64,000 bases of DNA. Origin: Physella acuta. Taxonomy: Eukaryota; Mollusca; Gastropoda; Physidae. Shown here piece by piece: positions 44,101-64,000 of the stretch. The stretch covers positions 1-64,000 of the forward strand of contig NW_026733813.1 in assembly GCF_028476545.1 (NCBI RefSeq), in the 5' to 3' direction. Position 1 is the stretch's first letter. The number at the start of each line of letters is the position of its first letter. The notes below the pieces were generated by a model. That model did not search any database. It was not told the origin of the DNA and saw only the letters and a program-made list of their open reading frames with translations. The translations under genes were made by a program, and so were the position numbers.

Positions 44101-47095
44101 GGAAGTTAATTGCATGAGAAAAAACCTTTTTTTTTCAATCATAAATCTTTATTCACTTCCAAAACTCATACTTCTTTAAATATCTCTACCAATAAAATCC
44201 ATGACAAGCTCTTACACTACATCATGATAAAAGTTTAACAAACATCAAAGTTTTAAGATGTAGCCACAGTTAAGGATACAGGTATGACCAATGTTTCTTT
44301 ATAGCCGACATCTACCACCAGCCCCACATTGACGCCCAGTGTCAGCATGGACAAAAGATGGCTTGAAGCAAAGAGCACAGAGCCAACCTGTCACAGAACA
44401 AGAGATATTTTAATGGTTTACTTGAACAAATGTAAAGGAAATAGCTACTTTTAACAGAGAACAGTAGCTAGATAGGATGTGATCCCAAAGCTCTACATCA
44501 ACACTAGTTCACTTTGCTCCAAAGGGGTAACTCATAAATGACATCAAGCCCCTAAGGGTGAGGGGATCTGACTTTTATGATGATTGGTGATGAGGAATGT
44601 AAGAGGTTCTTAAAGTGTGGTGTCATTTGCATTTTAAATAATATACTATTTTTTCAAACAATTTTAGTAGTTATTTTGTAAATTTATTTTATGTCAAAAA
44701 TGCTGTTAGTTACAACTCTTCTAACCTTATATGAGAAAGTGATATTTTTTCCTACTGTCTGAAAACATGCCCTTTCATTTCAAATAAAAGTAAATGATAA
44801 TTATCATTTTACTATGAATCAAGTGTGTAATTACCTCATAATGCTTGAACAGAACTTTAGCAAGGGTATCTCGGAAGTCAGAAGTACATAGTAGTGACTC
44901 AACAACAACCACTCTTCTGTCTTTGGGTGTCACAAGAAGATACCTGATTAATATTAGACAATAACATTTGAATGATTTATTGCACATCACAAAACTTATC
45001 TTTATGGTTCTTTACAAAATTATACTGTAATTCCATTTCAACTATAGTAGTTTTTAATATTGCTTTACCCATTTTAAATGCGTTTGTTACATCAATTTTT
45101 AAAGAAATAATCTTTAAATGTGACTTTTAACAAGTTTTAAAGCACTTTGCAAATATAATTATGTTAAAAAACTTTCATTACAAAAATATTCAAGTATTGA
45201 TACCATCTTTAATTTAACCATGAAAATGTACCTAAAGATCAAAGTATACAGCAGCTCTTTTAATAGTTCATATAGTTCCTCTGTAGTGGTGTATTCCCAG
45301 ATCTTCTTGACCTGTAAATAATTGTTATTTTATTAGAAAAATAGCTTCTAGTTAATTCATTTCACAGTAAACAAAACAACGTTATGTCTGTAAACTTACC
45401 TGTTGTGTCCTAGCATTGGTACATTGTGAAGGTATAATACACCTAGGACCAGTTTCTCCTGCCAGGCCACATCTTGAATTGAAATATATATAAAATTATA
45501 TTTTTTCAAATTTCTTAACAGGTACATGACAATTCTTTTTCTTAAGTTTAGTTTTAAACTACAGTTTACTATGTCATTGCCTAGGTACCAAAAATTTTAA
45601 GGTCACTGACATTAATCCCCGTGACTAAAAATTTCTTTTTTTTAAAGATCGTGAAGAAATTATTAAAAGTGATTTCTTAGACTAATTTGTTTCTCTAAAA
45701 AAAAAAGTAAGGCTTTTGTAAAACCAAGTTAAGAAACTTTTGGTGTGACAAACACTTTTCTTGGCACAAAAATTAAACTTATGCAGTTACTGGTCATGTC
45801 TGCCTTCCTGTATGGATGTGGGGCATTGACCCTTAATGCAGGACAACACCCCCCCCCCCAGACGGATCCAGGCTCTAAGAATGAGATGTTTGCACAATAC
45901 TCATAGGGATCTCATACAGAGATCACATAGCAAATGAAGAGGTCTGTGGAAGGATCACAAATGTGATTGATCCTTTGGTAAAAAAAGAAACTCAAATGGG
46001 CATGTCACACGAGTCAACAGCAAAAACAATAAGTGCAGTGCCAGGAAGGAAAAGATTAAATTGGATGGAGGGCACCAAGGAATGGACTGGGAAGACAGTT
46101 GCAGAATTACATAGAGCAGAAGACTGAAAAAAATTAGGAAAAAATCAACCCTGGTGCCTCAACGACCCCAGCAACACAGCTTTACATACTGGTATTACTG
46201 ACAGAAGATTTAGAGCTAGGACTAATTGATTCGCAAGGAGGTTAATTAGGCCTATAGTTTAAATTTTAAAAATGTTTTAATTAATTCAAAATTTAATTTA
46301 AAAATCTGTAATTTAGGAGCTAAGTATAAGTAATTGATTATTACTTATTAGCGATGCCATTCGAATTCCATTCGGCTCTGAGTTTTTATAGGGCCTATTG
46401 CTCTTTTTAGTGAATAGCATCAAAGTTATTTAAGAGGCCCATTTCATTAGTCCCTAAATATTTTTAAAATCATGCATGTTGTAGGTTGGCGTAGGTAGTA
46501 GGTAGGCCTAATTGGCTAATTACTTACTACTTATTAAAATTAATCAATCACTAATATGGTTTTAAAATCCTGATGGTTTGGTTTTTTCGAACTTAAAAAA
46601 AAGTGACCACTGAAATAACATAGTCCCAAACCCTAAAGCTTTAATCCTAACCCTCATGTCTCCCCTATCCTTAATAGTAACCCTTAACCTAACCAGTGTT
46701 TCTTCCAGACTGTTTTCTTCAGGGGGGGGGGGGGACGGGGGGACTTGAAATCTTCGGGGGCGGTAAACTTTCTTTGGGGGCCGGACACTGTTAAAAGTAT
46801 ATATTTTCTATATAAATTATATAAATTTCATTTCATTCGGGGGGGGGGGGGGGGGGCGGTAAAAAAAATTCGGCCCACCCCCCCCCCCCCCCCCCCCCCG
46901 AAGAGATGCAAGGAAGAAACTCTGAAACCTAATCCGTAACCCTTAAAATTAGGTTAAAATCTGAACAACTTTTAGACTTTTATAAGTAAAATATGAAAAA
47001 AAAGACTGATTGTCTTACTTTGTATATGCAACCCCGATATCAATTACGATAACTTTGGGTTCATCTCCTATGCTTAGTCCTTCATAAAGTGGCAT
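41142..47095 (-). CDS. ACTR10: Actin-related protein 10 (dynactin pointed-end ARP), 13 coding exons
   Basis: Exons in transcript order: 47095-47019, 45472-45400, 45311-45232, 44943-44835, 44387-44280, 44085-44018, 43886-43807, 43448-43413, 43247-43168, 42724-42651, 42458-42377, 41870-41669, 41275-41142. All introns are GT-AG and every junction keeps phase, giving 400 residues (human ACTR10 is 417). Start [20 protein letters not shown]; key matches to human ACTR10 are [86 protein letters not shown] and [11 protein letters not shown]10/ARP11 caps the pointed end of the ARP1 filament in dynactin, the cytoplasmic dynein activator. The start codon faces that of the calmodulin-like gene across about 0.6 kb. 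Intron 1 (1.5 kb) holds a decayed LINE and a MITE. No disabling change was seen. Confidence 0.96.
42030..42235 (-). mobile_element. SINE family 2 copy in the ACTR10 intron before the penultimate exon
   Basis: Same order of blocks as 3826-4062 (CAGCCTG, ACAAACGACAAGGCAACAG, TTTGATTTTGGAGTT, TCTCTCCTAGA). The tRNA-like head lies at the right end on the minus strand (ATGGTTGCTAAACC; B-box AGGTTTGAACCCC near 42173). Confidence 0.75.
45770..46190 (+). mobile_element. Decayed LINE 3' fragment in ACTR10 intron 1
   Basis: Three-frame reading gives scattered phrases typical of the C-terminal end of a non-LTR retrotransposon reverse transcriptase: [38 protein letters not shown] and TLVPQRPQQ. These fall in the order seen in RTE/jockey-like elements. 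The frame is interrupted many times (several frame changes and stops, plus a C-run insertion at 45851), so this is an old, 5'-truncated copy. Confidence 0.7.
46694..46924 (+). mobile_element. MITE family A copy in ACTR10 intron 1
   Basis: CAGTGTTTCTTCCAGAC ... AAGGAAGAAACTCTG ends, long G and C runs, and the core GTATATATTTTCTATATAAA with an ATATAAATT duplication. The flanks are CCTAACC-like repeats, so a target duplication cannot be resolved cleanly. Confidence 0.85.
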
Positions 47096-47687
47096 ATTGT
47101 ATGTAAACGATGCATTAATCTACTACTATTTGCTATATTCAACTCGATTTGGTGTAGACCTAGACAATGTAATATTATTATTATGTGAGTTCAGCTATCC
47201 AACTTTCACTTCCGTGTGTGAAACGTCATTGATTTTTGTGTCTATGCCTAGATTACAATACATTTAATACCGAAACAATAGATTTTTAAAAATCTTATTA
47301 TTTTTACGAAAGAAAATAAATAGGATCAATTGTGTTTTTTATTCTAAATCCATGTTTTATCATTTATAAACGTCATAAACTTATAAACAATTAAAAGTTA
47401 ATCAAAGTATAATAACTTTATTTGCTTGTTTGATTTTTAGTGCATGAGTTTACTTATTAGAGGTGACTATGCCTAACGTATTAGCCTAGCTTAGTGAATG
47501 TAATGTAGCCTAAGTAAGACCAAATGACAATGTTGTAGGTTAGTTTCGAAACTGGTTTGGAACTTCCTGAGTATGACGTCACTCAGGTGTAGATATTTTG
47601 CGAGTACACACCTTATTTCGGATACTTCCTCAAATTCGGAATCCAACTGAATTTATTTGTTTGTTAAAGCTACAATTATAAATGACA
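47096..47687. promoter_or_regulatory. Probable bidirectional promoter, ACTR10 / calmodulin-like gene
   Basis: Only 592 bases separate the ACTR10 ATG (minus) from the proposed ATG of the plus-strand calmodulin-like gene. No TATA box or named site could be assigned. The assignment rests on the head-to-head layout. Confidence 0.5.
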
Positions 47688-50600
47688 ATGGTAATTAAGT
47701 AGATTCTAATAAATAATCTAATTAGATCTAGATCTAGAGTATTCTAGACTAGATTCTAGTGCCTAGTTTTATAGCTACGCCTACGAGCTACAGAAAATTC
47801 AGAAATATTAATAATGAACGATTGAATGAGGCCAGTTGATAGATCTAGTTGATTCCCTACACTACATACTACATAGATCATCTAGATCTACATATTACAT
47901 AATATAGACATTATAACTATAGTAGGCTTTCAGGTAATCTATCGTTTTGGGTACGTAAAATCGCCCGCGGCTATTAATGTACGAAAACGTTACCTCATTG
48001 TCAAGGCTGTAATAGAAGTATTTTGTCATATGTTTGTGTCAAATATTATAGATAAATGAATAATAAACCTAAATCAATGGCTAAATATATCAATATAGGC
48101 CAGAAATTAACTTTAAACAGCAGTGTCTGCAAGCAAGATTTCCTATATAAACAGCAGCCATTTGTAAAATAGAGTGACTTCCGCCTGAATCTTGCGCTAT
48201 ATGTCTATAAAAATAAAACTTTAACAAGATGGCTGCTATAGTAAATGAGCATGGTTGCATCTGTTGGAAACATCGCTGGTGTTCATTTATTACTGAAAAG
48301 TTTTAATTCAATTGTTTAAAAACAGGTACATGAATGAAACAAGGAAACATTTTTGTATTTTTTGAAACATAAATCCTCCTCAAAATGTGAAATAATTATT
48401 AAAATGTAAGGAGTCACCTGTTTTTCACATTACTAGTCGCGGGCGATTTTACGTACCTAAAACGATAGATTACCGGCTTTCATAATACATCATACACATA
48501 TTGTACATAATAATATGATATTAATTATTCTGAATGTATAAGCCGCCTAGGCCAAGCAAGGGGCTGAAGGGGATAATAAATAATAATATTTTTATTATTT
48601 AGTAATAGTAGGCCTATAGTATAGGCGGCTTATTTATTATTAGTAGGCTATTGGTTAGGCCTCCAGAAAAAAAGTTATTGAAAAGTAAAATACATTTTGC
48701 TTAAATAAGCGTAGGCCTAGTTCTTGTAATTTTTTAAAAGGACATAATTTTATGATCACCAGCCTAACTAATTAAATACAAAGTGACTACTCTGAAGTAG
48801 CTCCCCCCCCCCCCCCCCAACACTACACTGGCCAGCAGAAGATAAAAAATACTATGACCTTAAAGCTGCGCAAGGGTTCAAATTATTAATATTTTGAGCT
48901 ACCGGCTCAAATTATCCTTTTAAAGCTGCACATTGGGATCAAATTACCATTTTACTCATTTTAGTCTTATTCTTCTGACAAAACTATCTGTACAGTGTGG
49001 TCAAGCAGTTGCGCTTCAGGCTGGTCATCAGTGGTTGAGAGTTCATAGGCCTATAGTTATTGTATGTCTTGTAAAGAGATCTAGTCTATAGGCCTAAGTA
49101 TAAATTATTTTTAGCATCTACTTTAATAGCCTATTTGAATCTACTATTTAAGTATTTATCATGTTATCTGTGTCCCATCAAGACAACACAAAGGCCTAAA
49201 CAACGAATATTTAGATGACAAGATTATTGTAGCGCTATGACAGGCTATGTGCATGGTCATCTTCTGGCTAGAATCTGCCAATAAAATATTGTAGGCCTTT
49301 CCCTTTATTAAAATTTAAAACCATAAGCATAGTTCCACTAGACCACATTACTTTTTTTGGCATCTTTAACATTAATAAATGTATTTGAAACAGTTCCGAC
49401 TATGAGTACTATAGCCCTAGTATGGCTCATCCCAGTTGCCTGGAATAGACATTTCATAGTAAAATAAGCTAAAATAGCACTAGGCCTAATCAAATTCTAA
49501 TTAGGCTGCTTACTTTCTCCTTACAATAAAAGTATGACATTTGTATATAAGGCTATTCACTTAAATTACTGTATTTTTTTCTTTTTTAGGCACAGCGTCC
49601 GTTCAAAAAAGAAGGTATGATATTTCATCTTTTTAAGTTAGAAAATATTGATTTTTTTCCCACATTTTCTTTAACTTGCTTTCGTCTCTGTTTGTTTGTC
49701 TTTCCAATCAAATCTTGCGATCGAAATTTCTGGCACTTCCCAGTTAGCTAGCGCGCTGAAATTTTCAGGGAAGCTTTGTTTTGGATGACATTAGAATATT
49801 CAATTGTTATTATTACTAAATTGATCCATGGAAACATTTTATTGAGCATTTTAGACCGCTATATAATCTATATATATAATTCTCCTCTGCGAGCCATTAG
49901 AAAACAAGATGCAAGCGCCCTCTCTTTCTCTCTATCACTATCACTACCACCCTACCCCACCCCCCCATGGTCTGCTGAGCTGTGGTCACGTTAATGTTTA
50001 GAAAACCGTACAGCCAGGTTTAGTGACGGCTATTAGGGGCAGATAATTTAGTTTGAACCGACTTTAAACTTACAGGAGGTAACTAAGAGGAGGCTGCTTT
50101 CACGGGGGAGGGGGGGTGTAGGGTCGGGGTTAGGGGAAAGGAGGGGGGGGGGTAGTGTTTTAAAGCAAATATTTTCAGTGGCAGCATTGGTACTGTCGAA
50201 TTCACAAATTATGAATTACTGAAAAGTAGAAAATAAATCAACTAAATAGCGGCGTATGATATGCCGCGGGTCGGCTCGTTGTAGTAAAAACGTGGGGAAA
50301 AAGGGACATAACCCAGTAACTGTAATTTGTGTACAAACAACCGTAACAACTGGTGGCCAGTATGGGGGAGACGATATGGTTGAGTGGTTGGGCACACGAT
50401 TGCTATCCCACTCGACACGGGTTCAAATCTATGTGTTCTAGTCAGTAATGTATTCACGCAACGTGTTTTTTACGAGTTGTCTTTTTACGAGTTGTCTTCG
50501 TTTACCCAAAAAAAAAAGTGAAAAGATAAAATCGATAGCAAGATTTTAATGCAAACAAACAGACAAAGACTAAAAAGTTTTTCATCGCTATAGTAGAGTG

Positions 50601-52471
50601 ATCGCTTGCATTATTGTGATGTATAGCATTTATTTTCTACTTTTTAGTTCAATCAGAAAACGTGGGTTTTTTAAAACTTTTTTAATGATTATTATTTTCT
50701 GATTAGCTTTGTACTACATAGTCAATAAAGTAAGTAGTAGAGTTGTATGATATTTTGTATTTAGGTTAGGCCCCCAGAAAAAAAATTACTTTTTATAGCC
50801 TACTTAATGAATAGGTTGATATTAATTTTTGCCTGATATTTTTAATTTTAAATATAAATCTATATCGACCACACTCTAATTGATATTGTTTGATGTTATC
50901 TACTTAAACAGAGCTTCAAGAGGCTTTCACAATGAATTGCTCCTCTGACAACACCATTCCACCAAGCAAACTTGGCGTTGTCATACGATCCATTGGACGT
51001 GCCCCCACTGAAGCTCAGCTAGAATCATTGTGTAGTGAATTTAGAAATAAAGGTAATAATATTGAACTCTGTTGGAATTATAACAAGGCTAAGTTTAACT
51101 TTGCACCTGGTTATAGATGTGCACATTAATATTTTATGTTGCATTTGACAATACAACTTGACAGGCCTGTACAATAAATATGAGGTCATTGTACATGCTC
51201 TATACCAATACGTTGAAAAATCCAATTTTTCTTTTTTTTGCAAGGATCAAACATTTTTTGGCGAGCCGTCATGTATTACACTGTAAAATGAACCCCACTG
51301 AAAAATGAACCCCATTTTTATTTTGTTTACAAATAGATTGAAGATTATTTAAATACTCCTGCAGTAAGTGATTCTTGTCCATTCTTTGTCAGTTCTGTTT
51401 TTCTCTGCTATCTACCTTTTTAATGTATTTTTCTTTTGTTTTTTTTTTTACTTTTTAAGAAAAACTTTTTGTTTTTATTCCAGGAATTAATGCTCTAACA
51501 CTTGCGCAGGTAGATGCTATAATTACTAAGTATGGTTTCAGCCCAGAGTCTCCTGATGCCTTAAGAGATGCATTCAGGTAATTTGGTTATTTGTTGTCTG
51601 TCTAGTACACTAATTGGGTTAGTGTTAGGTCAGTTTACTTATTTATCCTGTACACTTTCTACCCCAGCTTGCTGTTTAGGTTTTTATAGATAAACCTTAC
51701 CCATTATTTTGTAATGCAAATATAACTAGTATAAGCATCAAACAATACTATACATTGTTTGTGTTAGGTAAAGGTTTGGGGAATAAGTAAAGTACCTCTT
51801 TAGACTGAGTGATCCATTGGACAGATGAAGTAGAGTTTAGGTTACTTGACCTTGGCATATGAAGGAATGGTGTGGTCAGCACTGTGCCCAGCAGCCTTTT
51901 ATGTCCCCCACAGTAAGTCGGGTACCTCTCAGAGCTGGGCGGACTCTCTAACGTCCTACAATCAGAACCTTGGGGCTAGCAGATACACACTTTTTTTATT
52001 TGGCCCTGCTGTCCCACATCTGCCTTTTAAGTACATTAAAAAGATGAGTTTATGGCTAATAGTTAAAGTTAGTAATAGGTTTTTAATTTGTATATTCATT
52101 ATTAACTTGTTTTTTTTTATATTTTAAAGAATTTTTGACAAGGATGGCAACGGTTTGATCAATGCCAGTGAAATTCGTCACATTTTGTGCAACCTTGGTG
52201 AGAAGTTGACTGATGAGGAGGTGGATGAGATGATTAGAGAAGCTGATCTGACTGGAGATGGCCAGATCAATTTTGAGGGTAGGTGTCAAACACAATGTGT
52301 ATTCAATAATTCCTTAGATTTTTCCCAGAAAGAATTAGCAGTTTGCAGAATTATTTAATTTTTTTTAAAAAACAAAACGTTTTTGATTGTTGTTTTTTTT
52401 TCTTGTTATTTATCTTATTTTCTTGATTGTTTTGTCCAGAATTTGTCAGGATCCTGGACGCAGGATTGTAA
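47688..52471 (+). CDS. Calmodulin-like protein with degenerate N-lobe (147 aa, six exons)
   Basis: Proposed exons: 47688-47690 (ATG only), 49590-49614, 50912-51052, 51484-51577, 52130-52278, 52440-52471. All junctions are GT-AG and in phase. Only the ATG exon is inferred: ATG|GTAATT with A at -3, chosen because calmodulin genes classically have an intron right after ATG and exon 2 needs a phase-0 start. The product is 147 residues (calmodulin 149). EF1 ([14 protein letters not shown]) has lost its acidic ligands and is one residue short; EF2 ([13 protein letters not shown]) has no usable loop. EF3 ([12 protein letters not shown]) is canonical; EF4 ([12 protein letters not shown]) differs mainly by Thr at loop position 3. 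[18 protein letters not shown] is identical to calmodulin. It ends FVRILDAGL. It is probably a Ca-dependent adaptor or a light chain of an unconventional myosin; CALML4 or an arthropod androcam-like role are alternatives. Confidence 0.85.
47933..48474. mobile_element. 542-bp TIR element with perfect 8-bp target duplication
   Basis: The 38-bp terminal inverted repeats (GGTAATCTATCGTTTTGGGT... and complement) differ at two positions. GGCTTTCA is duplicated exactly at 47925-47932 and 48475-48482. The interior has no coding capacity. The end sequence GGTAATC is unlike the CAG ends of families A and B, so this is a separate non-autonomous family. It sits in the proposed first intron of the calmodulin-like gene. 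Confidence 0.93.
50222..50690. mobile_element. Composite repeat with inverted ends around a tRNA-Ser-like SINE
   Basis: The left end CTGAAAAGTAGAAAATAAATC (50219) is mirrored by GCATTTATTTTCTACTTTTTAG (50626-50647). The adjoining AACGTGGG...TTTTTT block also occurs inverted at both ends, and again near 54735-55100. It lies in the intron between calmodulin-like exons 2 and 3. Confidence 0.6.
50370..50440 (+). pseudogene. tRNA-Ser(GCT)-like SINE head
   Basis: GACGATATGGTTGAGTGG (A-box), TTGCTAT in the anticodon-loop position and GGGTTCAAATCT (B-box) follow the tRNA-Ser(GCT) pattern. The acceptor stem does not pair and the variable arm is eroded, so this is a tRNA-derived retroposon head, not a working tRNA. 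Confidence 0.65.
51815..51985 (-). mobile_element. SINE family 1 copy, tRNA head eroded
   Basis: Contains GATGAAGTAGAGTTTAGGTT, TGTGGTCAGCACTGTGCCCA and TCAGAGCTGGGCGGACTC in family order, in the intron before the EF3/EF4 exon of the calmodulin-like gene. Confidence 0.75.
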
Positions 52472-52856
52472 ATCTCTCAAGCCTCCCACATCTTCTAACA
52501 TTCCATCATCAACAACGATGCAGCTTTTCCTGTCTCTCAGACTGCCATGATTTATTTGTAGCCAGTGGTCATTGTTTTGTACTAGTGCATCACAGGAATC
52601 ATAGTTTTTATATTCATTTTTCATCTCATTAATTAAGCTTGTACAATGTAATTTACCAGACTTTATTTCAATGACAGAGGGCAAGAAAACTTAAAATTAT
52701 TTAATCTGTTTGTGAGGGTTAACTTTTTTTACGTAAAATCTTTTATGTACAACAAAATAAGGTTTGATGTGTTGTTTTTTTAAAATATTTATTCAATTCT
52801 GTAAATGCATGGAGTTTTATTACTACATAAAAATAATTTATTGTATCAACACATTG

Positions 52857-53621
52857 AATAAACTAGCACATACATTCTTTTTTAGCTGCATAAGAACAGT
52901 TTCCAATATAAATTAATTCACCAGCTTATTATTCAGTGTTTTAATTATATTTATAGATCATATTTATACTTGTTTAAAGGAAATGTTCTACCCATCCAAA
53001 AGTGATACATGCTGAAAATGTTATTGTATGAGCAACATAGCTAATGTTTCTGTGATTTACTTTTACGTGGAAGAACTAACAAATCCAGTTGTATGACTTA
53101 CATAATTATATCACAGTTCATTATTTATCAATGCTTAAGTTGTATCAATTGTGTTCTAATCATTTCAGGAATTATTTCGCTTCTGCTGTTGTGAATAACT
53201 CTCCAGCTGACTTTCTTGTTTTTAATGTACCTGAGTGGTTTTAATTCTGTTTTTCAGAATTTTTGCTGATTTGATGTTTTTTAAGATACAGGTCTATAAC
53301 AAACAATATATGCATATTATTTGGTTGGTGGGGTTTTTTTTAGTAACAAAATTAAAGTCCATATACTTTTATGTTTTTTGTTAAATTTCAAATGTTAGAT
53401 GCATTTAATTTTCATTTAATATACCACCGAATATTCTTAGAAAAGAAAAGGAACATTTATTTCTAACAAAAATTGTCATTCTGTACTTTTAATACTAAGG
53501 ACTACAATTATGTCAGAAAACAAATATTTATTTAGTTATTATATGTAATCTGTTATGTAACACTATTATTGTTGCTGCTAAGAATAAGACAAAATTTATA
53601 AACATTGTAAGCCTAAATAAA
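52857..53621 (+). terminator. Candidate polyadenylation signals of the calmodulin-like gene
   Basis: AATAAA at 52857-52862 and 53616-53621, the latter followed by TTGTTCT/GTTGTTGTG. The 3' UTR would be about 0.4 or 1.15 kb. Confidence 0.5.
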
Positions 53622-53780
53622 GGTATTGTTCTAAAACGAGTTGTTGTGAAGATGCTTATTATAAGATATAAAAAAGTTCATAACAAAAAATTCTTTAGTG
53701 AAAAATATTTTAATTAGAGTTAATGTTTATAGTACATTTTTTTTGGCAGTTAGTTGCGGAAAAATATAAGTCGCTGTGCT

Positions 53781-53786
53781 TTTATT
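53781..53786 (-). terminator. Candidate polyadenylation signal of the ABCC1-like gene
   Basis: AATAAA on the minus strand, about 77 bases beyond the ABCC1-like stop codon and about 160 bases from the last signal of the convergent calmodulin-like gene. Confidence 0.55.
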
Positions 53787-53862
53787 TACCGTTCTGGTTT
53801 TTTACCCAGAACAACAGCACGCGGGTTCACAAACGATGCAAGTTCTTGACTAGATTACATGA

Positions 53863-63937
<10,075 letters not shown>

Positions 63938-64000
63938 CTAGTTAAGAAAATATTTGAATCTATTTTTATTTTCCCTTTTTCATTCTACATTATCTAACTT

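Noticed and set aside
48232-48240. ATG at 48232 (ATGGCTGCTATA) as the calmodulin-like start
   Set aside because: It lies inside the 542-bp transposon and has no suitable donor in the needed phase. ATG|GTAATT at 47688 fits better.

Overview
The window looks like AT-rich genomic DNA of an invertebrate animal, most likely a gastropod mollusc. The genes have many short GT-AG exons, proteins resemble animal families (dynactin ARP10, MRP-type ABC transporter, calmodulin), and the intergenic DNA is full of tRNA-headed SINEs, MITEs with 8-bp target duplications, and mini- and microsatellites. The phylum is inferred from this style and from protein flavour; no search was possible.

Left half (1 to about 32,900): no convincing protein-coding gene. 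It holds two hAT-like MITE families full of C/G homopolymers, SINE fragments (3.4-4.1 kb, 7.9-8.2 kb), a 2-kb GATGGTTAG-type minisatellite (5.3-7.3 kb), compound AT/TTTA microsatellites, a 66-bp minisatellite (11.3-12.5 kb), a 75-bp minisatellite (13.9-14.9 kb), a GGGTRT G-rich array (16.7-17.3 kb), and a three-level nest of fold-back elements (23.5-25.2 kb). Most long reading frames here are by-products of repeats whose unit length is a multiple of three or that lack stop codons.

Right half (32.9-64 kb): four tightly packed genes in alternating orientation. (1) A 2269-residue protein encoded in one 6.8-kb exon on the plus strand; its C-terminal coiled coil and a mid-protein block resemble the nuclear-receptor/HP1-interacting factor LRIF1. 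(2) ACTR10 (dynactin pointed-end actin-related protein) on the minus strand, reconstructed here as 13 coding exons giving 400 residues with every splice phase consistent. (3) A 147-residue calmodulin-like protein on the plus strand, reconstructed as six exons; its N-lobe EF-hands are wrecked and its C-lobe is almost pure calmodulin. (4) The C-terminal half of an ABCC1/MRP1-type transporter on the minus strand, 14 exons, running off the right edge.

Genes 1 and 2 are convergent with nearly touching polyadenylation signals, genes 2 and 3 are divergent with about 0.6 kb between start codons, and genes 3 and 4 are again convergent. Introns of genes 2-4 carry several MITEs, SINEs and one decayed LINE. 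The four genes share no obvious pathway. No complete retroviral, LTR or Polinton-like element was recognised.
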